36,352 nt of DNA from Acidimicrobiaceae bacterium (GTDB lineage Bacteria; Actinomycetota; Acidimicrobiia; Acidimicrobiales; RAAP-2): the NCBI GenBank assembly GCA_003141095.1, contig PLKM01000084.1, positions 6,223 through 42,574 of the forward strand, read 5' to 3'. Made by a program: the position numbers and the translations under genes. Positions within the stretch are counted from its first letter, which is position 1. Each line of letters opens with the position of its first letter. Positions 18,346-27,393 of the stretch are shown piece by piece. The notes below the pieces were generated by a model. The model worked only from the letters and a program-made list of their open reading frames with translations. It was not told the DNA's origin and made no database searches.

Positions 18346-18693
18346 CTAAGGAAGCTGCTTAATCATTGAGATCAGTTCCTCTCGCCGGCATCCTTGACCT
18401 CGGGCAAAGTCGACCAATTCATTGACTTTCAGGACGAGGGCACTTCTCTCCTGGGTACCGATAACGCGCACCCCGCGACCACGGGTGAAGTCCACGGCTC
18501 CTTCATCTCGAAGTAAGCGCAGCGCGCGCAGCACGGTGTTCCGGTTGACACCCAGGACTGCTGCAAGGTCAACAGCCGGAGGAAGTCGCTCACCGGACTT
18601 GACCTCACCATTCGCGATGGCCTTTCGAATCTCCGCGGCGACTTGATCGTGAAGGGCAAGTTGCTCAGACCGGTCCACCTTGACATTTAACAT
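18346..18693 (-). CDS. Small GntR-family (YtrA-like) transcription regulator
   Basis: 115 residues. GntR winged helix at about 10-75: ALHDQVAAEIRKAIANGEVKSGERLPPAVDLAAVLGVNRNTVLRALRLLRDEGAV, shown here in parts as LHDQVAAEIRKAI, SGERLPPAVDLA and NRNTVLRALRLL. The C-terminal segment is only about 40 residues, as in the YtrA subfamily, which usually controls neighbouring transport or membrane genes. ATG 18693 gives a typical family N-terminus; longer frames exist upstream but would run through the operator. The gene is divergent from the membrane protein at 18732, and a dyad overlaps its own start codon, which suggests autoregulation and control of that neighbour. Confidence 0.86.
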   Translation of the reverse strand: MLNVKVDRSEQLALHDQVAAEIRKAIANGEVKSGERLPPAVDLAAVLGVNRNTVLRALRLLRDEGAVDFTRGRGVRVIGTQERSALVLKVNELVDFARGQGCRREELISMIKQLP

Positions 18694-18706
18694 AGTGCTA
18701 TGTAAA
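18687..18706. promoter_or_regulatory. Dyad operator between gntR and the divergent gene
   Basis: Core ACATAG-TG-CTATGT (18690-18703), extended with one mismatch to TTA...AAA on both sides. It covers the gntR start codon and lies 26 bases before the divergent gene. The position and symmetry fit a GntR/YtrA-type operator; binding is inferred. Confidence 0.55.
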
Positions 18707-18731
18707 GTAGCACCATCCAAAGGAGTCCTCT

Positions 18732-19691
18732 GTGACAATTGCGCCAGTTCGCCCCACCGAGGAGACAATCTCGGAAGCTTCCATCCAAGTACTTATCGAA
18801 GAGGCGCGACGGCATCGGCGCCGTCGCCTCGCTTTCTGGCTCGTCGTGACGATAGTGATCGCGAGTGTCGCCGTGGGTATCGTCGCAGGACACAACTCCG
18901 GGAGAGGGAACCTCACAAGGGTGACCTTGCGACCCGGGATCCCGAACCCGGCATTTACGGGGCCTTTCTCCAAGACGCGTAGCGAGATGCTCGCGTTTGT
19001 ACTTCCCACGAGCGGCGCGGACATTACGACTGCGGCGAAATTCATGAACCGGATTGCGGGTCTCGTGGTCGAGGACAAGGCGGCGTGCATGGATCAAGCC
19101 GGTTACAACTCCACGGTTACCTATACGCCCGGAAGTTTCGCAGGCGGAAACAACACGCAGTTTCCGCCCATTGCAGATCTCTCCGCGAATGGCTTCGTTT
19201 TGAGGGCCGTCAACGAACCGTATTACGGGGTTGACTACGTAGGAAAACCGCTCTTAGGATCTGTGATCGCCAATCACGTATCGGCACGAATAAATTGCGA
19301 AGCGTCGGCTCAGAGTCCGGTGAATGCACTGTTGGCGCAGACGCAGCCGCTTTCGAGTGTTTGGCAGCGTCAGATCATTCCAAGCATCAATAGGAGCAGC
19401 GCGTTCAAAAAGGCGTTGGTTGGTTGGTCGTCGTGCGTGAGTCAGGGTGGCGTCGCGGCAACCTCAATCGATGGATACTTTCAGGACACTGGCTTGCTGA
19501 TGCGAGGCGCGGCTTCCAACGCCGCTTTGGCCAAGAACTATCTGAAATATGGCAAGTTGTACGCGACGTGCCTGGCACCGGCGGAGTCAATTCGCGACCA
19601 AATGAGACAAAAGGCACGCACAGTCTTTGAGCACGCGCACGCATCTCAGATTGCAGGTCTCACGAACACCCTTCGCGAACTTGTTAGCTGA
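18732..19691 (+). CDS. Hypothetical single-pass exported protein
   Basis: 319 residues, not recognised. The N-terminal 30 residues are cytoplasmic and end in a run of Arg/His (RRHRRRR), followed by one TM helix (about 34-53) and a soluble extracytoplasmic domain with several Cys (CMDQAGY, INCEAS, WSSCVSQGG, ATCLAP) that could form disulfides. GTG start with AGGAG eight bases upstream. It is divergent from gntR with a shared operator, so probably the regulated target. The tail is helical and charged (RDQMRQKARTVFEHAHASQI). Confidence 0.72.
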   Translation: MTIAPVRPTEETISEASIQVLIEEARRHRRRRLAFWLVVTIVIASVAVGIVAGHNSGRGNLTRVTLRPGIPNPAFTGPFSKTRSEMLAFVLPTSGADITTAAKFMNRIAGLVVEDKAACMDQAGYNSTVTYTPGSFAGGNNTQFPPIADLSANGFVLRAVNEPYYGVDYVGKPLLGSVIANHVSARINCEASAQSPVNALLAQTQPLSSVWQRQIIPSINRSSAFKKALVGWSSCVSQGGVAATSIDGYFQDTGLLMRGAASNAALAKNYLKYGKLYATCLAPAESIRDQMRQKARTVFEHAHASQIAGLTNTLRELVS

Positions 19692-19770
19692 CTTTCTTGC
19701 GTACTGCTTCGCTCTCGATGCGCGTTTACAATCGCGGTTACGATGCTCCAAACGTTGATGAACGCACTGT

Positions 19771-22700
19771 CTAGGCGCTCACCGTGACAATTCTGTCCGC
19801 AGCACTCGTGACACCAGTATGGGTCACACCGAATCCAACGATACGAAGTCCCGTCGTTCGCCGGCCCATACGATGTAGTTGAGCCACGAGATAAGCGCCC
19901 ACGACCTTCGCACGTTGGCCACTCAGCCATTCGTTGAATTCCTTCGTCCCGACGCCATCGGTGTAACCAGAAAGCGTCAATCGCCGAATCTCTGTCTTCA
20001 ATACCGTGGCGGCGAGCTTGCGCAACGAATGTTTGGCCTGCGTCGTCAACGTGTACGAATCAAATGCGAAGTGGATCTTGTCCAGTGTTCGCTTGTCGTT
20101 ACTGGCCTTCATCGAGGCGGGTTTGGATAACCCCGGCACCGAAGTACCTATGACGTTCACCGCAACAACTGAGAAGTGATACACGACTCCGGGCGTCAGT
20201 CCCGTAATGATGCAGGTGTTAGCGCCGACGGCCGTGCACGTCGCGGTTCCTGGCGACGCGCTCACGACGTAACTAACAATCGATGAACCACCATCGGTCA
20301 CTGACGGCTGCCACGAGATCACCGCCGTCCTGGCCGTGAATCCGACATTGATTTCCATGGGTGATGTGGGAACCGTGGCGTTGCTCGGTGCGGCTTGATA
20401 CGTAGTGCTCGCAGATGGCGAGGTCCCAATCGAGTTGAATGCCACCACGGAAATTGAATAGTTGATCGTGCTGCTCAACCCGGTCAGCGTGCAGCTGGTT
20501 GCACCCGTTGTCGAACACGTGAAGTCACCTGGTTCCGCTCGTACCTCGTAACTCGTAACTGGCGTACTCCCTTGAGAGGTGGGCGGCGTCCACGTCACCA
20601 CGACACCACCGTTGGAGTATGTTGCGCTAACGGCGAGCGGAGCCGAAGGGGCGAACGTGGCTGGTAGCGGCGCGACTTGGATGCTCAATTGCACTTGCGT
20701 TGCCGGGAGATAGTTCGCATCGCCCGATTGATTTGCGTCAACAATGCAAGGTCCCGCACGCGTAAAAGAGATGACACCGGCGCTGAGCGAGCACACTGAG
20801 GAGGACGAAGCATCAATGGAAAGCGCGACACTGAGTCCCGAAGTCGAGCTTGCGGTCGGTGTGTAATCTCCACCGACTCGAGCGTCCGCTGGACTCAAGG
20901 AAGAGAACGAGACCGTTTGGTCAAGTTGAAAAACCACAGTCGTTGCAGAGGAAGATGAAGCGAGAAAGTTCGAATCGGCGGCCTTGTGTGCGGTGACCAA
21001 GCAAGTACCTGCTCCACTGGCGAGCAACTCGCCCGAACTTGGTTGTGAACACGCCGCGGTTCCGCTCACAACTGTGTACGTCACGGCGCCAGTCCCTGAC
21101 CCACCAGACGTCGTGAGTGCCAGATCAATACCGGGCGTGCCCGACAACGACGTCACGGTTAGGACTCCCTGCGCGACTTGACTCACGCTGAACAGCAGCG
21201 CGGTGCTCGTTGAAGTTGAGAAGTCGGAGTTTCCGGAATAGATCGCTAACAACGAGTCACTCGCGCCGGCCGGCAGCGCCGTCGTCACGCACTGGGCGAT
21301 GCTCGACGAAATCGTGACCGCGCCGCAGGTACCAATCGTCGTGGCGCCGGCTTCGAAGTTAACGGTCCCGGTGGCGCCCGAAGTCACCGCGGCGGTGAGC
21401 GTCACGGATCCGCCCACCGTTGAGGAGGTGGGGTTCGCGCTCAGCGAGATGGATGAGGATGCGATGCCGACGCTGTACGTAGTTGCGGACGACGACACCG
21501 GGTTGTAGTTAGCGTTACCCGCCATCGATGCGGTAACGGAGCAGCTTCCCGCTGAGGTGTAGGTGAGTACTGACCCCGTCACCGAACAGCCGGCGGTGTT
21601 GGCGCTCGCGCCCACCGCGTAGGTGACCTCGCCCGCTGTGCTACCGCCTGATGTTGTCAGTAGCGCGGTGTTGGAGGGACTTGGAGCGAATGTTGTCAAT
21701 ACCGAGGTAATCAACAGTGCGCTTTGGCTCGCGGCTCCGACAGTGAAACTCGAAGTGGAACTGGACGAAGAGGCGTACGTGGAATTACCCGAATATTGCG
21801 CGCTAAGCGTACTCGTACCGACGGGTAGCGCCGTCGTCACGCACTGGGCGCTGCTCGACGAAATCGTGACCGCGCCGCAGGTACCAATCGTCGTGCCGCC
21901 GGCTTCGAAGTTAACGGTCCCGGTGGCACCCGAAGTCACCGCGGCGGTGAGCGTCACGGATCCGCCCACCGTTGAGGAGGTGGGGTTCGCGCTCAGCGAG
22001 ATGGATGATGCGGTACCCGGCACCACCGGAATCAGGGGTGATGAGCGAAGGCTGTATTCGGAATAGATGTTGACCGACTGAATTGATATGTAATAGGTCG
22101 TGCCGTTCGAAAGGCCCGTCAGGGTGCAGTTCAACGTGGCGGAGGTGCAGGTCGAACTCTGCGAACCGCCCACGGGCGCGGTGAATGCAGTGACCGTGTA
22201 CGACGAGATCGCGGCGCCGTTGTTGTACGGTGCGACCCAACTCACCGTCACCTGACCGCTGCCGGCCACGTAGCTCGTGGTCACGTTCGCAGTTGCGTTT
22301 GGTGCGGCGTACGGCGCTCCCGGTTCACTGTTTGACGCGGCGCCGGGGCCATTCGCACTCATCGCGCGTAACTCCACCGTGTACGAAGATCCGTTCGTCA
22401 GCCCGGAAACGGTGATCGGCGAGGTCGTTCCAGTTGCGTTTTGCCAAGTAACACCACCGTCAACAGAATATTGGTAACCGGTGATGGGGTTGTGGGCGTC
22501 TTGGGACCCGGCGGTGAACGGCACACTCAGGTACGAATTTCCTGCTGTCAAGCTAGTAAGGGTCGGCGCACCGGGCAGCGCCACCGGGAGCGCAGTCACC
22601 CGTGGACTCGAGGGAGGTCCGGCGCCGGCCGCGTTCGTTGCGACTACCGAGAAGTAGTACGTCGCGTCGTTGGTGAGTCCGCTCACAGGGCACGTCAATG

Positions 22701-25002
22701 CGGAGGTCGTGCAGGTGGCAATGGCGCTGCCTCCCGACGAAGCGGCGAAGGCCGACACGGTGTAGCTCGTCACCGTCGCGCCGCCGTTCGCGGAAGGCGC
22801 CGCCCACGAGACCTGCGCCGACGTCGCGCCGCCCGATGCCTGAACCTGCGTGGGCGCTCCTGGGATCGTCTGCGGTGTACCCGACGACGATGACGATGAA
22901 CTGCTCGATCCCACGCCGTTTGCCGCACTGAGGATGACGCTATAGAGGGTGCCGTTCGTCAAGGAGGAGATCGTGAAGGGATCCGCCAACGTGCCCGCGC
23001 TCACCCACGTCGCGCCGCCGTCGAGGGAATAATCAACTCCGGAAATCGCCGAACCGCCGTCGTTTGCAGATGTGTAGATGGTGTAGGTCACTTGGAGTGA
23101 GGAGTCGCTTGGTGTAATCGAAGTGATGATTGGCGTGACCGGTACCGTCAACGTCGCTCCCACCACGTACACCGACGCGGGACCGGCGCCGTTCGAGTTC
23201 AACGCTCGTATTTCGACGCTGTAGGTCGTACCGCTCGTCAGTCCGATCGCCGTAAGGGGCGACGTTGTACCTGACGCAGTGGTCCATGAATTAAACGACG
23301 ACGTTCCCGCCCCCACACTCGTCGCGTACTGATAACTCGTAATGGGTGAACCACCCGTGTAACCAGGTACGAACGCAATGCCGAGCGATGTGCCGTCAGA
23401 ACCCGGCGTGATGGAAGTTATTGTCGGCGCTCCGGGCAAAGCACTCGGCGTTCCAGAGACGGCAGGTGACGCTGTACCGGCCCCCGATGAATTAACGGCT
23501 CGAATCTCGACGGGATACGTGGTGCCATCCGTGAGGCCATTAACCACCATTGGCGACGTCGTCACGCCACTCGACGTCCACGTCGCGCCGTCGTCGACTG
23601 AATATTCATAATCAAGAATAGAAAGCGACGAGCTCGCGGCGCTGAACGCAACCGACAATGAGCCGTCTGAAGGCGTGATGCTCGTGATCGTTGGTGCTCC
23701 CGGCGGACCCGAAGGAGCGATCGGTGTCGACGGAGTTGAGAACACGCCCTGCCCAATCGAATTCGCAGCGGCGACCTCAAATTCGTAATTGGTCCCATTG
23801 GTGAGTCCGGTTACGATGCAGGACGTCGACGTGCCGGTGCACATAGCGGCCGTCGTCCACGAAGAGTAGGGACTGGTCGCGTACTGCACCGTGTAGTCAC
23901 CAATTGGAGTGGAGCCCGTCGACGACGGCGCCGACCAGTAGAGAGAGACTTGCGCGTTGCCTGGCGTGCCGTTCACACTGGTAGGCGCGCTCGGCGCACC
24001 GGTGGAGTAGGAGATTACGACTGATCCATTGGAATTGTCGTCGCTGTAGTGGCTGTACTGCGCGCTGAGGCCACTCAACTCGCCCGTTGAATTAGAGCCC
24101 GGATAGCCACCGAGTCCGAACCACTCGTCAGAAGTGCCCGAGCCAAACTCCACCAAACCCGCCGAACCGCCCTGCGCTCCGCCACCACCGCCCGCTCCGC
24201 CGCCGCCATCGCACTGTTCACCGCTTACTTGGTGGCACGCGGTATAAACGTACTCGCCGTTCTGACCAGTTGTTGAGGTCGTGTCGGATCGCGCTTGAAA
24301 CGTCGGCAACGAGATCTGCCCCTGGGTCGGGGCAAACTGTCCACTGCCTCCTGAGCCGCCTGAGCCGCCGCCGACGATGGTCGCGACACTCGTGGGTGAA
24401 CCCGAAGTACCGATCTCCACGACTGACGCCGCGCCTCCAGAGCCTCCGTATCCGGAACATCCAGAAGCACCTGGTGATCCGCCCGCACCTCCGGCGTAAG
24501 CGCCAATAGGGTTGGTGCCACCCACTCCATCATTTGGGTCAGAGCCAGTGGCCGAGCCCCATCCCGCGGTACAAGCATTCCAATCGGGTGAGTTCGCCCC
24601 GCCCTGGCCCACGCCAATGGTGAGAACCTGACCCGGTGTTACTGAAATCGTGCCGGTGACAACTCCCTGGTATCCCCCGGGTGGAGCGGTTCCTGACGAG
24701 TCTCTACCTCCTTGACCGCCCTCAGCGCCAGTGACCGTCAGAGTGAGTTGGGTCACGTTGGCGGGAACCGTGATCGTCTCCGTACTTCCCGTATACGAAT
24801 ACGTGTCGGTGACGATTGTTCCCGACGTCACTGTCGATACCGCACCCGCGGCCGACGGAAGTGCGAGTAACAGGAGAAGAGCGGCGAGACAACTGGACAG
24901 AGTCCCGCGAGCGAATCTGCCCGACGTCCCTCGTCGCCGAAACGGCGTTCCGTAAGCTCGATAGTTTCGTATCAAAGTGAAGATGCCCTCGCCCCGTTGC
25001 AT
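19771..25002 (-). CDS. Giant secreted FN3/Ig-like repeat protein with C-terminal OmpA domain
   Basis: 1743 residues. A basic N-terminus and hydrophobic signal segment (about 34-54) are followed by a Gly-rich beta domain (about 60-330: TVTGAEGGQGG, TIGVGQGG). Seven fibronectin type III-like repeats follow (about 340-1020, recurring GLTNGTTY and PGAPT boundaries), then Ig-like domains of the SISLSANPTSSTVGGSVTLT type alternating with related beta domains, two more FN3 repeats (about 1450-1630), and an OmpA-like peptidoglycan-binding domain (about 1640-1743: IHFAFDSYTLT, LSGYTDGVGTKEFNEWLSGQRA). The likely role is a cell-wall-associated adhesin or stalk. Two Ig-like units are nearly identical in DNA (see repeats). 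It lies in the same segment as the gntR pair. Partner and substrate are unknown. Confidence 0.88.
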   Translation of the reverse strand: MQRGEGIFTLIRNYRAYGTPFRRRGTSGRFARGTLSSCLAALLLLLALPSAAGAVSTVTSGTIVTDTYSYTGSTETITVPANVTQLTLTVTGAEGGQGGRDSSGTAPPGGYQGVVTGTISVTPGQVLTIGVGQGGANSPDWNACTAGWGSATGSDPNDGVGGTNPIGAYAGGAGGSPGASGCSGYGGSGGAASVVEIGTSGSPTSVATIVGGGSGGSGGSGQFAPTQGQISLPTFQARSDTTSTTGQNGEYVYTACHQVSGEQCDGGGGAGGGGGAQGGSAGLVEFGSGTSDEWFGLGGYPGSNSTGELSGLSAQYSHYSDDNSNGSVVISYSTGAPSAPTSVNGTPGNAQVSLYWSAPSSTGSTPIGDYTVQYATSPYSSWTTAAMCTGTSTSCIVTGLTNGTNYEFEVAAANSIGQGVFSTPSTPIAPSGPPGAPTITSITPSDGSLSVAFSAASSSLSILDYEYSVDDGATWTSSGVTTSPMVVNGLTDGTTYPVEIRAVNSSGAGTASPAVSGTPSALPGAPTITSITPGSDGTSLGIAFVPGYTGGSPITSYQYATSVGAGTSSFNSWTTASGTTSPLTAIGLTSGTTYSVEIRALNSNGAGPASVYVVGATLTVPVTPIITSITPSDSSLQVTYTIYTSANDGGSAISGVDYSLDGGATWVSAGTLADPFTISSLTNGTLYSVILSAANGVGSSSSSSSSSGTPQTIPGAPTQVQASGGATSAQVSWAAPSANGGATVTSYTVSAFAASSGGSAIATCTTSALTCPVSGLTNDATYYFSVVATNAAGAGPPSSPRVTALPVALPGAPTLTSLTAGNSYLSVPFTAGSQDAHNPITGYQYSVDGGVTWQNATGTTSPITVSGLTNGSSYTVELRAMSANGPGAASNSEPGAPYAAPNATANVTTSYVAGSGQVTVSWVAPYNNGAAISSYTVTAFTAPVGGSQSSTCTSATLNCTLTGLSNGTTYYISIQSVNIYSEYSLRSSPLIPVVPGTASSISLSANPTSSTVGGSVTLTAAVTSGATGTVNFEAGGTTIGTCGAVTISSSSAQCVTTALPVGTSTLSAQYSGNSTYASSSSSTSSFTVGAASQSALLITSVLTTFAPSPSNTALLTTSGGSTAGEVTYAVGASANTAGCSVTGSVLTYTSAGSCSVTASMAGNANYNPVSSSATTYSVGIASSSISLSANPTSSTVGGSVTLTAAVTSGATGTVNFEAGATTIGTCGAVTISSSIAQCVTTALPAGASDSLLAIYSGNSDFSTSTSTALLFSVSQVAQGVLTVTSLSGTPGIDLALTTSGGSGTGAVTYTVVSGTAACSQPSSGELLASGAGTCLVTAHKAADSNFLASSSSATTVVFQLDQTVSFSSLSPADARVGGDYTPTASSTSGLSVALSIDASSSSVCSLSAGVISFTRAGPCIVDANQSGDANYLPATQVQLSIQVAPLPATFAPSAPLAVSATYSNGGVVVTWTPPTSQGSTPVTSYEVRAEPGDFTCSTTGATSCTLTGLSSTINYSISVVAFNSIGTSPSASTTYQAAPSNATVPTSPMEINVGFTARTAVISWQPSVTDGGSSIVSYVVSASPGTATCTAVGANTCIITGLTPGVVYHFSVVAVNVIGTSVPGLSKPASMKASNDKRTLDKIHFAFDSYTLTTQAKHSLRKLAATVLKTEIRRLTLSGYTDGVGTKEFNEWLSGQRAKVVGAYLVAQLHRMGRRTTGLRIVGFGVTHTGVTSAADRIVTVSA
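21275..21456 (-). repeat. Internal 182-bp repeat, copy A
   Basis: Inside the giant surface-protein gene; aligns without gaps with 21827-22008 and differs at three positions by eye. It encodes most of an Ig-like domain. The near identity contrasts with the other, diverged repeats of the gene. Confidence 0.93.
21827..22008 (-). repeat. Internal 182-bp repeat, copy B
   Basis: Partner of 21275-21456, 552 bases away in the same orientation and reading frame (552 is a multiple of three, so recombination between them would keep the frame). Confidence 0.93.
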
Positions 25003-25095
25003 GCGAAGACGATTCTAAATGTTTTGTACCGAAATTTTAGGGATGCCCGATTCTTCCATCCATACGAAAAAGAAGGTTTGACATTGCTGATTCTG

Positions 25096-25142
25096 AGCTT
25101 CCCAAGCTGAGAACGCGGGTTCGACTCCCGTCGCCCGCTCCA
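25096..25142 (+). repeat. tRNA-Gly(CCC) 3' fragment 2
   Basis: 47 bases, 46 identical to 15201-15247 (T to C at 25125). Just left of the anticodon loop is TGAGC instead of the tRNA's TCAGC, so the arm is an imperfect mirror of GCTGA, as in integrase core sites. It sits between the giant-protein gene and ilvD. Confidence 0.95.
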
Positions 25143-25147
25143 ATTAA

Positions 25148-25173
25148 CTTCAGAGACTCGCGGGACTCTGAAG
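25148..25173. promoter_or_regulatory. Inverted repeat between tRNA fragment and ilvD
   Basis: CTTCAGAG (25148-25155) and CTCTGAAG (25166-25173), perfect eight-base arms with a ten-base loop. An overlapping shorter palindrome GACTCT-GA-AGAGTC lies at 25164-25177. It starts six bases after the tRNA fragment and ends seven bases before the ilvD start. It could be an operator, an attenuator or an integrase arm site. Confidence 0.45.
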
Positions 25174-25179
25174 AGTCAT

Positions 25180-27003
25180 ATGCAGCGTCGGTACACTTTC
25201 AGAATGACTGAACCCGCCGATTCTTCAACGAAGGTCAGCGTGCGCGGCACCTCCGATCTTGCCTTTTCGAACCCCGGACGTGACGTGCAGCGCGTCGGGA
25301 CCGCCAACTTCCTGGGTCAGGACGTTTCTAAGATCTACGGACCGGTGTGGGCCGTACTTGGCAACCTGGGCGATAGCCAGTGCTACTTGGGAGTCCACGA
25401 CAAGGTGCGAGCCGTGCAGGCCGCCATGGCCCGTCGAATTGCTCAGGACGACCGACCCAACCGCCTTATTTCGCCCGCGTTCACCATTGGCGTGTCCGAT
25501 GGTCAACTCAACGGCACTCCAGAAATGCGCTTTTCGCTCATCGGACGAGAACTCGTCAACGACGTAGCCTCGACGCACCTCGCCGCGAATCAAGTTGAAG
25601 CGCTCATTGCGGTGGTGGCGTGCGACAAGCCGCCGGTCGGCACAGTGGCGGCCCTGCTCGAGCACAATGCTCCCGCGGTGATTCTTTCGGACGGTTCAAT
25701 CAAGCCCGGCATCAATCCACGGACCGGTGAGCGTATTGACCTGGTCACAGCTTTTCAGTTCGCCACCGAACCGGATGAGGTGGCTCGGGCCGAGGTCACG
25801 CTTCACGCATGTCCGGGACAGGGCAGTTGTGGGGGAATGTTCACCTACAACACGATGCAGGTATTCATTGGTGTGTTGGGGCTCGAGCCGCTCCACATGG
25901 TCGCTCCGCCGTCGGACGATCCTCGTCGTATTGAGCAGTTCCCGGACGAACTCGTCAGCTGCCTCGTGACTATGACCAGTCGAAACATCCTCCCACGAGA
26001 TATCGTCACGCCCACCTCTCTTCGCAACGCCCTCATCGTTTCCATGGCCATGGGTGGCTCGACCAACGTCATGCTGCACAGTGTCGAGATTGCCCGTGCG
26101 GCGGGAATCAACTTATGGCAGGACGTCCTCAGTCAGGACGAATTCAATGAGTTGTCGCACCGTCTCCCCGTGATTGTCAACATGCGTCCGTTCGGGGCGT
26201 ACTCGATGGTCGACGTTGACGCCGCCGGTGGACTCCCAACGATCGTCAACGAGCTTCTGCGTGCTGGCTTCCTCGACGGCAGTGCCATCACCTGCACCGG
26301 TGAGACACTCGCCGAGCAGATTGATCGCTTGGCCCCACCGCTCGCTGATCACGAGGTGATCTACTCGGTCGCCCAACCATTCAAGAGCACCGGTGGACTT
26401 CGTCTCCTGCGCGGAAATCTTGCCCCGGACGGAGGCGCGATCTTGAAGCTCGCCGGCGTCGAAAGCGGAATCGCCGACGGCGTTTTCACCGGGAAGGCAC
26501 GCGTGTTCAACGGAGAGCGCTCATTGATTACCGCGCTCGACGAGCGACCCGACGACTTTCAAGACAACGACATGGTGGTGATCCGCTACGAAGGACCTCG
26601 TGGCGCGCCCGGAATGCCTGAGATGCTCGACCCCACGTCCAAGATCACCTCCTTATGCCGTAAGCGCGGGATCACCATCGCCTTGATGACGGATGCTCGA
26701 TTCTCGGGTGGATCCGTGGGGCTGGTAATTGGTCACGTCGCTCCAGAGGCATTGCTCGGTGGACCCATTGCCCTCGTGGAAGACGGCGACACCATTACCG
26801 TCGACATCAACCAGGACCGACTGGACTGCCTGCAACTTGATGACCCGGAGAATTTTGCACGTCGGACAGCGGCGTGGGAGTTACGAGTGAGCGCCAACGG
26901 TGGACTTCACCCTGACGCCGTATCGGTCACGCATCGGGTTCTCAAGAGAATGCGCGCAACGGGCCTTCCGGCGTTACGCGGCGGAGGCATGTCGGCAAGT
27001 TGA
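25180..27003 (+). CDS. ilvD: IlvD/Edd family dehydratase (probable dihydroxy-acid dehydratase)
   Basis: 607 residues, usual family length. DHAD converts 2,3-dihydroxy acids to 2-keto acids in valine/isoleucine synthesis with an Fe-S cluster. Conserved features: GDSQCYL (Cys68), GVSDGQLNGTPEMRFSLIGRE, VACDKPP (Cys148), CPGQGSCGGMFTYNTM (Cys217), MAMGGSTNVMLH and the C-terminal DARFSGGS and GHVAPEA. The three cysteines match the cluster ligands. The local motifs GDSQCYL and VACDKPPVGT deviate from textbook IlvD (NPCN, GCDKT), so it may be a paralogue or act on sugar acids. Start ATG 25180, or ATG 25204 (MTEPADSS); no clear ribosome site for either. It stands alone between two tRNA fragments, without other ilv genes. 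Confidence 0.85.
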   Translation: MQRRYTFRMTEPADSSTKVSVRGTSDLAFSNPGRDVQRVGTANFLGQDVSKIYGPVWAVLGNLGDSQCYLGVHDKVRAVQAAMARRIAQDDRPNRLISPAFTIGVSDGQLNGTPEMRFSLIGRELVNDVASTHLAANQVEALIAVVACDKPPVGTVAALLEHNAPAVILSDGSIKPGINPRTGERIDLVTAFQFATEPDEVARAEVTLHACPGQGSCGGMFTYNTMQVFIGVLGLEPLHMVAPPSDDPRRIEQFPDELVSCLVTMTSRNILPRDIVTPTSLRNALIVSMAMGGSTNVMLHSVEIARAAGINLWQDVLSQDEFNELSHRLPVIVNMRPFGAYSMVDVDAAGGLPTIVNELLRAGFLDGSAITCTGETLAEQIDRLAPPLADHEVIYSVAQPFKSTGGLRLLRGNLAPDGGAILKLAGVESGIADGVFTGKARVFNGERSLITALDERPDDFQDNDMVVIRYEGPRGAPGMPEMLDPTSKITSLCRKRGITIALMTDARFSGGSVGLVIGHVAPEALLGGPIALVEDGDTITVDINQDRLDCLQLDDPENFARRTAAWELRVSANGGLHPDAVSVTHRVLKRMRATGLPALRGGGMSAS

Positions 27004-27051
27004 TTGTTCTACGACCCAGGTGGAAGCAGTTGCCGCTATCGGAAGAGGATT

Positions 27052-27098
27052 AACTTTCCAAGCTGAGAACGAAAGTTCGATTCCCGTCGCCCGCTCCA
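27052..27098 (+). repeat. tRNA-Gly(CCC) 3' fragment 3
   Basis: 47 bases, gap-free, 42 identical to the tRNA 3' end. Three adjacent changes (CGG to AAA at 27072-27074) disrupt the T stem without compensation, so this copy is drifting. It begins 48 bases after the ilvD stop. Confidence 0.93.
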
Positions 27099-27393
27099 AG
27101 TTTGGTTTTGTTGCAACGACCGACCAGACCCTTGCAAACGCTGATGTTGGCTTTGGTCACGTCTCGCTGTCGCAACGCTCTCCCAAGAACTCTTCCATCG
27201 AGAAGGCTCATCTCGGACATACATGGCATCCGTCAAAGGGCAACACCACTGGCATTTCTTCTCCCGCTCGCTGGTGGTTATCGAGCGAGCGCAACGGTCT
27301 GGTGAGTCGAATCCACGAGAGACTGAGGCGATGCAGGCCCCCTAGGCGACTTCGACTGTCAGGCCACGAACGCGGAGAGGCCAATAACTCTAT

